NCBI GenBank assembly: GCA_963764565.1
Contig: CAVXTD010000002.1
Span: 62,001-126,000, forward strand
Direction of reading: 5' to 3'
Length of the DNA stretch: 64,000 nucleotides
Source: DATBLE01 sp963764565
GTDB lineage: Bacteria > Actinomycetota > Thermoleophilia > Gaiellales > Gaiellaceae
Positions 38,724 through 46,572 of this stretch are shown in pieces; within the stretch, counting starts at the first letter, position 1, and each line of letters begins with the position of its first letter. Made by a program: the position numbers and the translations under genes. A model generated the notes under the pieces. It saw only the letters and a program-made list of their open reading frames with translations. It was not told where the DNA came from and did not search any database.

Positions 38724-40646
38724 CTACAGGGTACCCGATGCCGAGGCGAGTGTCTCCGGGTCGCGCGGGAAGTAGATCCTGAAGGTCGTGCCCTGGCCCG
38801 GATCGCCGTCGACCCAGATGAACCCTTCGCTCTGCTTGACGATCCCGTACACGGTCGCGAGACCCAGCCCGGCGGAGTCTTCGGACTGACCTGCGAAGAG
38901 AGGACTGAAGAGATGCGCGCGCTGCTGCTCGTCGAGGCCGGGGCCGTCGTCGGAGACGGCGAGCATCACGTACGGGCCCGGGCGCATCGGGAAATGCGCC
39001 TTCGCAAACGCCTCGTCGAGGTCCGCGTTCCGGGCTTCGATCGAAATCCGGCCGCGTTCTTTCATCGCGTGACGGGCGTGGAGCACGAGGTTGACGATCA
39101 CCTGCTCGACCTGGGCGGGGTCGGCCTCGAAGCGGCCGAGGGCCGGATCGGAGGCGACTTCGACGCGCACCCCGTCGCCGACGAGCCGAGGGAACTGCTC
39201 CTCGAGCTCGGCGAGCACGCTCGTGAGATCGACGATCTCCGAGCGCAGCGACTCGCGCCGGCTGATCGCGAGCAGCTGACGGGTAAGCGGAACGATTCCC
39301 TCGGCGCTCGCGCGGAGCTGCGTGACTTCGCGGAAGAGCGGGTCGTCGGAATCGAGGCGGTTGAGCAGGTAGTCGCTGTAGCCGGCGATCGCGGTCAAGG
39401 TGTGGTCGAAGTCACGCGCAATCGAGGCAGCCTGCTGCATCTCGCGGCGAACGGGCGACTCGCCGAGGCGCGCCTCCATCTCGTGCAGCGCCTCCTCGGC
39501 CCGCTTCCGCTCGGTTAAGTCCGTGACCATCGTCAGAGCACCGCTGTAGCTGCCGTCGCGATCGTGGATCGGGTTCGCCGAGACGACGGTGTGCGCGAGC
39601 CCGCCGCTCGGGAGCACGAATGCGAACTCGCGCTGCTCGTGTCGCCGCCGGAACCAGCGCGGGTCGGCGGCGGCGCGCGAGTGCTCGTCCATCAAGGCGA
39701 CAAGCGGCGAGCCGGGCAGCGTGTCCACCTTGCGCCCGAGCAGCTCGGCGAGCTTCTGGTTGGCAAAGACGATCTTGCCCTCGGCGTCGAGCAGCGCCAC
39801 ACCCTCCGAGGCGGTCTCGACGATCAGCCGGTACTGCTCCTCACTCTCCTGAAGGGCCTCCGCCTGGCGGACGAGCTGGCGGTTGCGCGCCTCGAGTGTG
39901 CGCATCACCGCACGCAGGATCGGGAACAGTGCGATGTAGAGGATCAGCAGCGCTGCCAGAATCATGCCCGCGCGGACGAGCGTTTCCGAGCGAATCGCCT
40001 GCGCGACCGGCGCGTAATCGCGGTAGACGCCGATCACGCCGTTCGGGCTCGAGTTCTTGTCGAAGTACCAGTAGACCGGCGCGTACGAGTGCAGCACCGT
40101 CGGGTTGCTGCCGATACCGCCGTGCAGCTGCGAGGTGCCGTGAACCTCGGCTCCGCGCATCGCCTGGCGGACCTCGGCGAGGTCGTACGGCATCTTTCCG
40201 ATCAGCGTGTGGTCGGTCGAATAGGTGACTACGCCGGAGCGGGCAAACAGCGTGACGCGGACGACGCCGCGCGGCAGCGCGACGCGGCCGAAGAGCTCGT
40301 CGAGGCCCGCCCGCGCGTCGGGGCCGACCGGCTTTGCCAGCGCGATCTTGGCGAGGTCGTCGCGGGCAAGCTGAGCGGCGGTGTAGTGCGCGTCCGCCCA
40401 GACGCTGCGCTCGGCGCGGATGCGCGCGTTGTGACCTGCGAGCCACGTGCCGGCCGCCGCCGCCACAACCACCGCGATCCCGGCGTAGATGCCGAATCGG
40501 AGCAGGAGGCGCGGAGGCTTCGACGGCACAACCATCGTCGGAGGCGCGTTCACATCCAGAACCTCGGCCACGCGGCTGCGGCGGCCGAAGCCGAGCCACC
40601 GGCGGGCACCGGGTACGGGGGAAAGCGTGCTTGTATCCGTAGACAC
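38724..40646 (-). CDS. PAS-domain membrane histidine kinase with altered catalytic boxes
   Basis: The protein has 640 residues. A helix near 50-68 (GIYAGIAVVVAAAAGTWLAG) and one near 245-262 frame an external sensor domain with a dCACHE-like look (ARSGVVTYSTDHTLIGKMPY). A coiled segment leads to a PAS domain (IVETASEGVALLDAEGKIVF), then a dimerisation helix and GHKL ATPase. The phosphoacceptor box, usually AHDFNNLLT, reads ARDFDHTLTAIAGYSDYLL, with Arg where the His should be. The N-box, usually NLxxNARDAM, reads NLVLHARHAM. G1 (SDDGPGLDEQQ) and G2 (GLGLATVYGIVKQSEG) are normal. Either a neighbouring His takes over or this is a non-phosphorylating sensor. No regulator gene adjoins it. Confidence 0.85.
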   Translation of the reverse strand: MSTDTSTLSPVPGARRWLGFGRRSRVAEVLDVNAPPTMVVPSKPPRLLLRFGIYAGIAVVVAAAAGTWLAGHNARIRAERSVWADAHYTAAQLARDDLAKIALAKPVGPDARAGLDELFGRVALPRGVVRVTLFARSGVVTYSTDHTLIGKMPYDLAEVRQAMRGAEVHGTSQLHGGIGSNPTVLHSYAPVYWYFDKNSSPNGVIGVYRDYAPVAQAIRSETLVRAGMILAALLILYIALFPILRAVMRTLEARNRQLVRQAEALQESEEQYRLIVETASEGVALLDAEGKIVFANQKLAELLGRKVDTLPGSPLVALMDEHSRAAADPRWFRRRHEQREFAFVLPSGGLAHTVVSANPIHDRDGSYSGALTMVTDLTERKRAEEALHEMEARLGESPVRREMQQAASIARDFDHTLTAIAGYSDYLLNRLDSDDPLFREVTQLRASAEGIVPLTRQLLAISRRESLRSEIVDLTSVLAELEEQFPRLVGDGVRVEVASDPALGRFEADPAQVEQVIVNLVLHARHAMKERGRISIEARNADLDEAFAKAHFPMRPGPYVMLAVSDDGPGLDEQQRAHLFSPLFAGQSEDSAGLGLATVYGIVKQSEGFIWVDGDPGQGTTFRIYFPRDPETLASASGTL

Positions 40647-40705
40647 GTCTACGAGCAGACATCGGCACTCCGGGGCGCCATGGTCTCCCCCTTCTGGGGG
40701 GACGG

Positions 40706-41371
40706 CTACGGCAGCCGGAAGGCTCTCTCGCCGAGTAGCCGGTATCCCTCGACCGAGGGGTGATCCCCATCAGCAGTCCACTCCTCGCGCATTCGGCCGG
40801 GGCGGGCCGGATCCTCGAGCGTCTCGTAGAAGGGCAGCACCGGAATCGACTCGTCCGCGCCGATCGTGCGGATCAGCTCGTTCAGCCGGTTGATCTTCGG
40901 GGCCGCTTCCGGATAGCCGTTGTTCCAAGGCAGGAGCTCAGCGATCGCGACCTTCAGGCCGAGCGCCTTGCCGCGCTCGACCATGCGGCGCAGGTTGACC
41001 GCCGCCGGCTCGACAGGCCTCCCCTGCGCGATGTCGTTGATACCGCCCTGGACGATCAGGACGTTCGCGTCCTTCGCACACTTCTCGAGGCGGAGCGCGA
41101 TCTCGTCCGTCCGCTCTCCGTAGACGCCGCAGTTGCGGAAGCGAAGCTCGGGATGCGCGTTCTGCGCCCAGTACTGCCACTGGCTCTTCTCGTCGGCGCC
41201 GAAGCCGAGCGTGTCGCGCAGCAACGGATCGGGCTCGTACGCCGGCGATCCCGCCGTGATCGAGTCGCCGAGCGTGGCGACGAGCGTCGTTTCGGCCCGC
41301 CCGGTTCCCGAGCCGCCGCAGCCGGCAAGCACGAGCAGAAGACCAACCATGGCTACGAGCCCGGCTCGCAC
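40706..41371 (-). CDS. SGNH/GDSL-family lipoprotein hydrolase
   Basis: This is a secreted esterase-like enzyme anchored by a lipid. The GTG start gives VRAGLVAMVGLLLVLAGCGG with lipobox LAGC, and the ATG at 41350 is an alternative. SGNH block I is VATLGDSITAG with the nucleophile Ser, then the Gly block GVYGERTDEIAL, the Asn block VQGGINDIAQG, and the Asp-His block DGDHPSVEGYRLLG. About 220 residues is normal for this family. It overlaps the end of the asparaginase-like gene upstream, so the two are co-translated. The substrate is unknown. Lipid or glycan ester cleavage at the cell surface is a fair guess. Confidence 0.88.
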   Translation of the reverse strand: MRAGLVAMVGLLLVLAGCGGSGTGRAETTLVATLGDSITAGSPAYEPDPLLRDTLGFGADEKSQWQYWAQNAHPELRFRNCGVYGERTDEIALRLEKCAKDANVLIVQGGINDIAQGRPVEPAAVNLRRMVERGKALGLKVAIAELLPWNNGYPEAAPKINRLNELIRTIGADESIPVLPFYETLEDPARPGRMREEWTADGDHPSVEGYRLLGERAFRLP

Positions 41372-42237
41372 GCGATCTGCCCGACGGCCTCGCCGAGGCT
41401 GTTCTCGATCGACACGACGGAGAAACCCTGGCCGAGACCCAGGAACGACGCGAGCGCAGGCCGTAGGGCACGCATGTTCCCGTCCTCGATCTTGACCGCG
41501 ACCCCGATTCCCTCCGGCGATGCTGCGCAGATCAGCCCCTCGGCGCCACCTTTGGCCACCCAGCCGGGACGCAGGCGCATCAGGTCGGTGTCGATCGCCC
41601 CGCGCTCGTAGCCGACCAGCTCGGGGTTCGAGCTCATCGCCGCGCAGACCCGATCGCCGCCAGGGAGCTGCGCCAGCCGCGCGAAGGAGGCGGCCATCTG
41701 CTCGATGGTCAGAGCGAACGTGGGTACCCCGCAGCCGTCGACCGCGGTCTGAACGTGGTCTGCCGGGAGATTCGCGGCGGCCGCCACCTGCGCGAGCAGC
41801 AGCTGCTGAAGCGGGTGCGAGGCCAGCCGGTAGCCCTGCGTCGGCCAGCCACGGGCACGGCAGACGGCGAGAAAGCCGGCGTGCTTTCCGGAGCAGTTGT
41901 GCGCGAGCCGGCTCGGGCCGCGGCCTTCCTGCGGGCCGCATTCGAGGTCGTCCTCCGTGGCAGGCGCCTTCGCGAGCAGGCTCTCGACCGCCTCCAGCTG
42001 CGCGGGCTCGGCGCGATGGGACGCACAGGCGATTGCCAGCTCGCGATCGTCGACGTCGTCGCGCTCGCACGCGAGCGGGAGTGCCTGGATCGGCTTGGAC
42101 GCGGAGCGAAAGAAGGTGACGAGCCCCGGGTTGCCGGCGGACTCGACCACGTGCCCGCCCTCGACCGCGACCGCGTGCGCGACGTGGACGGCCTCGACCA
42201 CGCTCCCCCGCCGCACGGTTACCCTGATCGGACCCAT
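41353..42237 (-). CDS. L-asparaginase II-like protein (PF06089 type)
   Basis: This protein of about 294 residues belongs to the asparaginase II family named after Rhizobium etli AnsA, unrelated to the E. coli enzymes. Typical segments are FFRSASKPIQALPLACERDD, the cysteine-containing IACASHRAEPAQL, HNCSGKHAGFLAVCRARGWP, VDGCGVPTFALTIEQMAASF, and the C-terminal KGGAEGLICAASPEGIGVAV. The reading frame is uninterrupted. The reaction would be asparagine to aspartate and ammonia. It overlaps the SGNH hydrolase gene and is divergent, with a 20-bp gap, from the glycosylase gene. Confidence 0.9.
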   Translation of the reverse strand: MGPIRVTVRRGSVVEAVHVAHAVAVEGGHVVESAGNPGLVTFFRSASKPIQALPLACERDDVDDRELAIACASHRAEPAQLEAVESLLAKAPATEDDLECGPQEGRGPSRLAHNCSGKHAGFLAVCRARGWPTQGYRLASHPLQQLLLAQVAAAANLPADHVQTAVDGCGVPTFALTIEQMAASFARLAQLPGGDRVCAAMSSNPELVGYERGAIDTDLMRLRPGWVAKGGAEGLICAASPEGIGVAVKIEDGNMRALRPALASFLGLGQGFSVVSIENSLGEAVGQIACEPGS

Positions 42238-42257
42238 GCTACGGAGCCTAGTACCCG

Positions 42258-43085
42258 GTGCCTGAATTGCCGGAAGTGGAGGCCTGGCGCCGCGAGCTGG
42301 ACGAACCGGTGCGAGCCTTTCCGATCGAGCGGGCGGGGCCGGCGCACATCGCGACGCTGAAGACCTTCGATCCGCCGCTCTCGGCGCTCGAGGGCCGGCG
42401 CCTGGCCGGCGCCGAGCGGCGCGCCAAGCGGCTGCTCTTCACGACCGACGACGGCGAGCTCGTCCTGCTCGTCCACCTGATGTCGGCCGGCCGGCTCCGC
42501 TACGTGCGCGCGGGAGACAAGGGCCCGAAGTCACCTGCGTTCCGCCTCGGCTTCCAGGGTGGCGCGCAGCTTGTGCTGACGGAAGCCGGGTCGAAGAAAC
42601 GCGCCGGCGTCTGGTTGCTGACGCCGGAGCAGGCCGACGCCGAGCTCGCCCACCTCGGGCCGGAGGCGCTCGGCGTCGGCCCGGATCGTCTCGGCGAGAT
42701 CCTCCGCTCCGACTCGAGACGCCTGCACTCTCTGCTCCGCGACCAGCGCGCAGTCGCGGGGATCGGGCGCGCCTGGGCGAACGAGATCCTCCGCACCGCG
42801 CGGCTCTCGCCGTTCGCGCTCTCGACCGAGCTGGACCGCGCGGAGGTCGAGCGTCTCGCCGCGGCGATGGACGAGGAGCTCGCGCGCGGGCTGGCGCTGC
42901 GGGAGCGCGGCGCGAAGGACGGCGCGGTGTACCGCATCCACAACCGCCTCGACGAGCCGTGTCCCGACTGCGCCGCGCCGATCGCGAGAGTCGACTACGA
43001 GGAGCACACGATCTACTACTGCCCGAAGTGCCAGACGGGCGGCCGCATTCTCAAAGACCGGCGCCTGTCGCGGCTACTGCGTTGA
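42258..43085 (+). CDS. Formamidopyrimidine-DNA glycosylase / endonuclease VIII family
   Basis: This is a base-excision repair enzyme of about 275 residues. The mature N-terminus PELPEVEAWR, with the catalytic Pro and Glu, follows a GTG start. The conserved lysine is in RRAKRLLFTTDDG. The H2TH segment is near QRAVAGIGRAWANEILRTAR. The C-terminal zinc finger has the exact C-x2-C-x16-C-x2-C spacing (CPDC to CPKC) and ends TGGRILKDRRLSR. Whether it prefers oxidised purines or pyrimidines cannot be decided by eye, because the lesion loop differs from E. coli MutM. The 29-bp repeat lies just after its stop. Confidence 0.92.
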   Translation: MPELPEVEAWRRELDEPVRAFPIERAGPAHIATLKTFDPPLSALEGRRLAGAERRAKRLLFTTDDGELVLLVHLMSAGRLRYVRAGDKGPKSPAFRLGFQGGAQLVLTEAGSKKRAGVWLLTPEQADAELAHLGPEALGVGPDRLGEILRSDSRRLHSLLRDQRAVAGIGRAWANEILRTARLSPFALSTELDRAEVERLAAAMDEELARGLALRERGAKDGAVYRIHNRLDEPCPDCAAPIARVDYEEHTIYYCPKCQTGGRILKDRRLSRLLR

Positions 43086-43089
43086 GAGC

Positions 43090-43118
43090 AGTGTCAGACA
43101 CCTTCGGTGTCAGACACT
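43090..43118 (-). repeat. 29-bp dyad repeat, copy 2
   Basis: On the minus strand this reads as copy 1 at 37422-37450 with a single base change (T for G in the right unit). It sits between the convergent glycosylase and histidine-kinase-like genes. The TGA inside its first unit is the stop codon of the kinase-like gene. Confidence 0.8.
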
Positions 43119-43694
43119 GAAGCGAACGGTGAGCGCCTCTCCGTCCACCGTCACAGAGCCGCCGATGTGCCTGATGTGCAGCACCGCAACGGCCGCACCG
43201 AGATCGCGCAGCGACTCGCCGAGTACGACGGGCGCCGACGCGGCCGTGATCGGTGAGATCCGCAGCTCTGCGCCCTCCACGACGATGTCGACCTCGTCGA
43301 GGCCTCCGTGGCGGAGCGCGCTCTGGACCAGCGCCGACACCGAGCGCTTCGTCGCGGCGATGTCCACAGACACATCGCCCCCTTCGCCGGACACAACCAC
43401 CCGCTCGGCACCGAGTCTCTCGGCCGCCGAGGCGGCAAGCTCAGCGGTGCCGACCCGCTCGAGCTTCGCCTCGTATCGGCCGCCCTCGATGCGGGCGGCG
43501 AGCGACAGCTCGTCCAGCAGCTCGGCGAGCTGGCGCCCCGCGGCTTCGATCATCTCCGAGTAGCCCGCGAGCACCGGATCGAGGCCCTCGGAGCGCGAAA
43601 GCGTCCGCGCGTAGCCGTACACGGTCGCAAGCGGCGTCCGCAGGTCGTGGCAGGCCAGACTGACGAGATGCGAAAAGCTGGTCGATTCGGTCAC
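43110..43694 (-). CDS. Histidine-kinase-like protein with DHp domain and degenerate ATPase domain
   Basis: The protein has about 195 residues. The DHp helix carries a perfect H-box (LACHDLRTPLATVYGYARTL) and a second helix (AGRQLAELLDELSLAARIEG). The ATPase part is eroded. The N-box position reads ALVQSALRHGG without Asn. G1 reads LRISPITAASAPVV without DxGxG. The G2 region is LRDLGAAVAVLHI. The fold end GGSVTVDGEALTVRFSV is kept. This combination is what phosphotransferases of the ChpT/Spo0B kind look like. The GTG at 43694 with a G-rich site is preferred over ATG 43721, which would leave only 2 bp to the divergent mptA start. Confidence 0.72.
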   Translation of the reverse strand: MTESTSFSHLVSLACHDLRTPLATVYGYARTLSRSEGLDPVLAGYSEMIEAAGRQLAELLDELSLAARIEGGRYEAKLERVGTAELAASAAERLGAERVVVSGEGGDVSVDIAATKRSVSALVQSALRHGGLDEVDIVVEGAELRISPITAASAPVVLGESLRDLGAAVAVLHIRHIGGSVTVDGEALTVRFSV

Positions 43695-43723
43695 AGGCCC
43701 CCTGGTACGTTTGCTGAGCATAA

Positions 43724-44695
43724 ATGGAGCGAACCGACCTATTTGTCCCGGATCTCCAGTCCTCGGCTCCCGAGGTCCGCATCGGGCTCTCGCGAGCAGG
43801 CGTCCGGGGCGTCAACAAGGCGATCCGGCTCAGGCGCGGCCCGCGCGAAAAGCTCGTGTTCGCCGAGATCTCCTGCTCGGTCGATCTCGATCCCGCGCAG
43901 CGCGGCGTCCACATGTCACGGTTTCCCGAGCTGTTCGAGCAGGCGGTGGACGAGCTCGTGATCGGGGAGGCATTGCTGGTCGAAGAGCTCGCGGAGCACA
44001 TTGCGCGAGCGATCGTCGGGCGACAGGAGGCGCTGCGCGCCGAAGTCGAGGTGACCGCGCGATACCCGATCCAGCGCGAGACCCCGGTCACACGCATGCG
44101 CACCCAGGAGATGGTGTCGCTGATCGGGATCGCCGCGGCCTCGGCCCAGGGCGCCCGCCGGGTCGTCGGCGTCGAGGCGACCGGGATCAACGCCTGTCCC
44201 TGCGCGCAGGGGCTCGTCCGCGGCCATGCCTCCGAGCGGCTGCTCGAAGCGGGCTTCGGCGAGAACGAGGTCGAGCGGATCTTCGAGCTCGTCCCGCTCG
44301 CGACGCACAACCAGCGCGGCCGTGGAACGCTGTACGTCGGCACCGACCGGCCGGTGAACGCCGAGGATCTGGTCGACATCGTCGAGCGCTCGATGAGCTC
44401 GCCGATCTACGAACTGCTGAAGCGGCCCGACGAGCTGTTCGTGGTCGAGCATGCGCATCTCCAGCCGCGGTTCGTCGAGGACTCGGTTCGGGTCGCGCTG
44501 AAAGCGTCGCTCGACGCCTATCCCGAGCTCGCCGGGACCGACTTCCTCTGGTCGCGCCAGGTCAACCTGGAGACGATCCACACGCACGACGTGCTCGCCG
44601 AGCGATACGGGACGGTCGCGGAGCTGCGGGGCGAGCTCGAAAGCGGCGAGCGACCGGCGCGGCACACCGAGCTGCGCGAGTGGCTGACAGCATGA
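43724..44695 (+). CDS. mptA: GTP cyclohydrolase, MptA/FolE2 family
   Basis: This enzyme of about 323 residues opens GTP for pterin synthesis. COG1469 features are FAEISCSVDLDPAQRGVHMS, IARAIVGRQEALRAEVEV and VPLATHNQRGRGTLYVG. The active-site motif VEATGINACPCAQGLVRG reads CPCAQ, as in archaeal MptA, and not the CPCS of most bacterial FolE2 proteins. On that basis the MptA subtype is chosen. The gene is intact. Its stop overlaps the ATG of a small repeat protein gene that in turn overlaps clpS. No other pterin gene is in the window. Confidence 0.88.
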   Translation: MERTDLFVPDLQSSAPEVRIGLSRAGVRGVNKAIRLRRGPREKLVFAEISCSVDLDPAQRGVHMSRFPELFEQAVDELVIGEALLVEELAEHIARAIVGRQEALRAEVEVTARYPIQRETPVTRMRTQEMVSLIGIAAASAQGARRVVGVEATGINACPCAQGLVRGHASERLLEAGFGENEVERIFELVPLATHNQRGRGTLYVGTDRPVNAEDLVDIVERSMSSPIYELLKRPDELFVVEHAHLQPRFVEDSVRVALKASLDAYPELAGTDFLWSRQVNLETIHTHDVLAERYGTVAELRGELESGERPARHTELREWLTA

Positions 44696-44901
44696 GCCGA
44701 AGGCTTGACGGAGGCGACCAGGTAGCGGAGGCACCGGCTTCGCCGGCGCCGGAGCGGGGCGAGAGCCGAAGGCTTGACGGAGGCGACCAGGTAGCGGAGG
44801 CACCGGCTTCGCCGGCGCCGGAGCGGGGCGAGAGCCGAAGGCTTGACGGAGGCGACCAGGTAGCGGAGGCACCGGCTTTGCCGGCGCCGGAGCGGGCATG
44901 A
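44692..44901 (+). CDS. 69-residue protein made of three 23-residue repeats
   Basis: An ATG that overlaps the mptA stop (ATGA) opens a frame made entirely of three repeats. Each starts SRRLDGGDQVAEAPA and continues S/LPAPER, and the frame closes with a TGA that overlaps the clpS ATG (again ATGA). The DNA repeat is 69 bp, a multiple of three, so frame is preserved. The repeat is acidic-basic mixed, rich in Ala and Pro, and has no known fold. The alternative is that this is just an intergenic DNA repeat. The double start/stop coupling favours real translation but does not prove it. Confidence 0.5.
   Translation: MSRRLDGGDQVAEAPASPAPERGESRRLDGGDQVAEAPASPAPERGESRRLDGGDQVAEAPALPAPERA
44695..44901 (+). 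repeat. Three tandem 69-bp repeats
   Basis: Copies start at 44695, 44764 and 44833. The first two are identical. The third differs at one base (TTG for TCG) and in its last bases, where the clpS start codon begins. Each copy contains a small hairpin (CCGGC-TTC-GCCGG) and TTGACGGAGG. Confidence 0.9.
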
Positions 44902-45182
44902 CTCGGACCCAGGAGCGGATCGACCGGGGCACCGGCACCGGGCTCGGCCCGCCCTGGCACGTGATCGTCCTGAACGACGACCACAACACCTTCGACGGTG
45001 TCGCAGCGGCGCTCTCGGCCGTGCTCCCCGACGTTTCCTTCGAGCGCGGCATGGCGTTCGCGAACCGGATCCACTCCAGCGGCCGGGCAGTCGTCTGGTC
45101 GGGCCACCGCGAGGTGGCCGAGCACTATTGGAACGGACTCAGCCGGCGGGGGTTGACGATGGCCCCGCTGGACTCCTCCTAG
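44898..45182 (+). CDS. clpS: ATP-dependent Clp protease adaptor ClpS
   Basis: ClpS hands N-degron substrates to the ClpAP or ClpCP protease. The diagnostic segment is WHVIVLNDDHNTFDGVAAAL, followed by FANRIHSSGRAVVWSGHREV, which contributes the hydrophobic pocket and Clp-binding face. Its 94 residues match the family. The ATG overlaps the end of the repeat frame. The 3' end overlaps the convergent plsY gene by 44 bp. No clpA, clpC or leucyl-transferase gene is in the window, so the partner protease is elsewhere. Confidence 0.92.
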   Translation: MTRTQERIDRGTGTGLGPPWHVIVLNDDHNTFDGVAAALSAVLPDVSFERGMAFANRIHSSGRAVVWSGHREVAEHYWNGLSRRGLTMAPLDSS

Positions 45183-45777
45183 CGCGCCCGCGGCGCAGCT
45201 CGAACCGGTTTTCGGTCCCCGCCGCCAGCCGGCGGATGTTCGACTTGTGCAAGAGCACGATCGCTGCCGCAGCCGCCCCGGAAAACGCAATCACCGGCCA
45301 CGGGTAGCCGAGCGCGACGGCGAGCCCCGGCAGCGAGAGGCCCGCGACGATCGACGCGAGCGAGGCGTAGCGAACGAGCAGGAAGGTGAGAATCCAGATC
45401 CCTGCTCCGATCCCGCCGACGACCGGTGCCACGCCGAGGAACGCCCCGCCGGTCGTCGCCACGATCTTGCCACCGCGCTTGAAGCCCATGAACAGCGGCC
45501 GCCAGTGGCCGAGCATCGCCGCGCCGCCCGCGAGCACGCCCGCGAGATGGTTGTCGACGAGCGTCGCGACGAGTGCAGGCGTGAAGCCCTTTGCGGCGTC
45601 GAGGAGAATCACCGGCAGGCCGTACCAGCGACCGTACGCGCGCCAGACGTTCGTCCCGCCGATGTTGCCGCTTCCGACCGTGCGGATGTCCGCGCCCTTG
45701 AAGACCCGGACGATCCAGTACCCCGAGGGGATGCTGCCGGCCAGCCAGCCGGCAACGATCAGGATCGCGAGTGTCAA
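45139..45777 (-). CDS. plsY: Acyl-phosphate:glycerol-3-phosphate acyltransferase PlsY
   Basis: This is an integral membrane enzyme that puts the first acyl chain on glycerol 3-phosphate. The motif IRTVGSGNIGGTNVWRAYGR is the glycerol-phosphate site. Motif two is AMLGHWRPLFMGFKRGGKIV. There are about six hydrophobic helices (LAILIVAGWLAGSIPSGYWI first). About 212 residues, with a slightly long, basic C-terminal tail (ENRFELRRGRARRS) that overlaps the clpS gene on the other strand. The shorter canonical protein would end before that overlap, so part of the tail may be dispensable. Confidence 0.93.
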   Translation of the reverse strand: MTLAILIVAGWLAGSIPSGYWIVRVFKGADIRTVGSGNIGGTNVWRAYGRWYGLPVILLDAAKGFTPALVATLVDNHLAGVLAGGAAMLGHWRPLFMGFKRGGKIVATTGGAFLGVAPVVGGIGAGIWILTFLLVRYASLASIVAGLSLPGLAVALGYPWPVIAFSGAAAAAIVLLHKSNIRRLAAGTENRFELRRGRARRSPAGPSSTPAG

Positions 45778-45828
45778 GACACGGGCGAACCGGTGGGTTC
45801 CTCGCCGGGCCGCCCTGCCGGGTTCACG

Positions 45829-46437
45829 CTAGAGCCGGATCCCGTATGCGGCGACCCAGCCGTTGACGACGCCCCAGTCGAGGTTGTTGAAGAACGCCTC
45901 GATGTAGGACGCGCGGTCGGTCTGATAGTCGAGAAAGTAGGCGTGCTCGTAGACGTCGAGCGCGACGAGAGGCGTCGCGTTCCAGACCGGAAACGTGTTC
46001 TGAGCGTCGCCGATGTAGTTGAACAGGCGCCCTTCGTCCCAGTCGTACGCAGTCCATGCCCAGCCGCGAGCGCCGGTACCGGTCGCCTTCAGGTCGGCGC
46101 GCCAGTCGGCAGCCGAGCCGAAGTCGCGCGCGATCAGATCGCCGATCGGTCCGTCAGGATCGCCGCCGTGCCCGCCGAGATGCTCGAAGTAGATCTCGTG
46201 GTTCTTGATCCCGCCGATTGCGAACGTCAGGTCGACTTTGAGCGCGCGCAGATCGGAGTAGACCTGGTTGGCGCTCGAGAGATCGACCTCGGCCAGCTTC
46301 CCGAGGATCTCGTTCCGCTTGTTCACATACCCTTGGTAGAGCTTGTAATGGGCTTCGACCGTCTCGCGCGAGATCCCGTCGAGCTCGAGGAGGCTGGGCT
46401 TCAGCTCGCGGGCGACGATCTCCTGATAGTTGGTCAT
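45829..46437 (-). CDS. Superoxide dismutase, Fe/Mn family
   Basis: This enzyme converts superoxide to peroxide and oxygen. Metal ligands are the His in EAHYKLYQGYVNKRNEI, the His in GGIKNHEIYFEHLGG, and the Asp and His in VALDVYEHAYFLDYQTDRAS. The tail NNLDWGVVNGWVAAYGIRL is slightly unusual, but the usual WxxV core is there. About 203 residues, frame intact. Metal preference cannot be read safely. A weak ribosome site (GGAAAGGAACC) precedes the ATG. It is divergent from the ECF sigma gene. Confidence 0.94.
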   Translation of the reverse strand: MTNYQEIVARELKPSLLELDGISRETVEAHYKLYQGYVNKRNEILGKLAEVDLSSANQVYSDLRALKVDLTFAIGGIKNHEIYFEHLGGHGGDPDGPIGDLIARDFGSAADWRADLKATGTGARGWAWTAYDWDEGRLFNYIGDAQNTFPVWNATPLVALDVYEHAYFLDYQTDRASYIEAFFNNLDWGVVNGWVAAYGIRL

Positions 46438-46572
46438 CGGTTCCTTTCCGTAGGCGCGATGAGCATAGTCGAGGCGCGAAACCGAATCGAGCCGAAAACT
46501 CGTAGCCCGAGCGGGATGGCAGTAGCGGCTCAGCTCCGTACCGGCTTGCCCTTGCGGACGGAAGCGGCGACG

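Noticed and set aside
37422..43118. Terminal inverted repeats of one 5.7-kb transposon bounded by the two 29-bp elements
   Set aside because: The enclosed genes are ordinary housekeeping genes, no transposase is inside, and both copies sit neatly between convergent genes.
44695..44901. CRISPR array
   Set aside because: The three 69-bp copies are directly adjacent with no unique spacers, and no cas genes are present.
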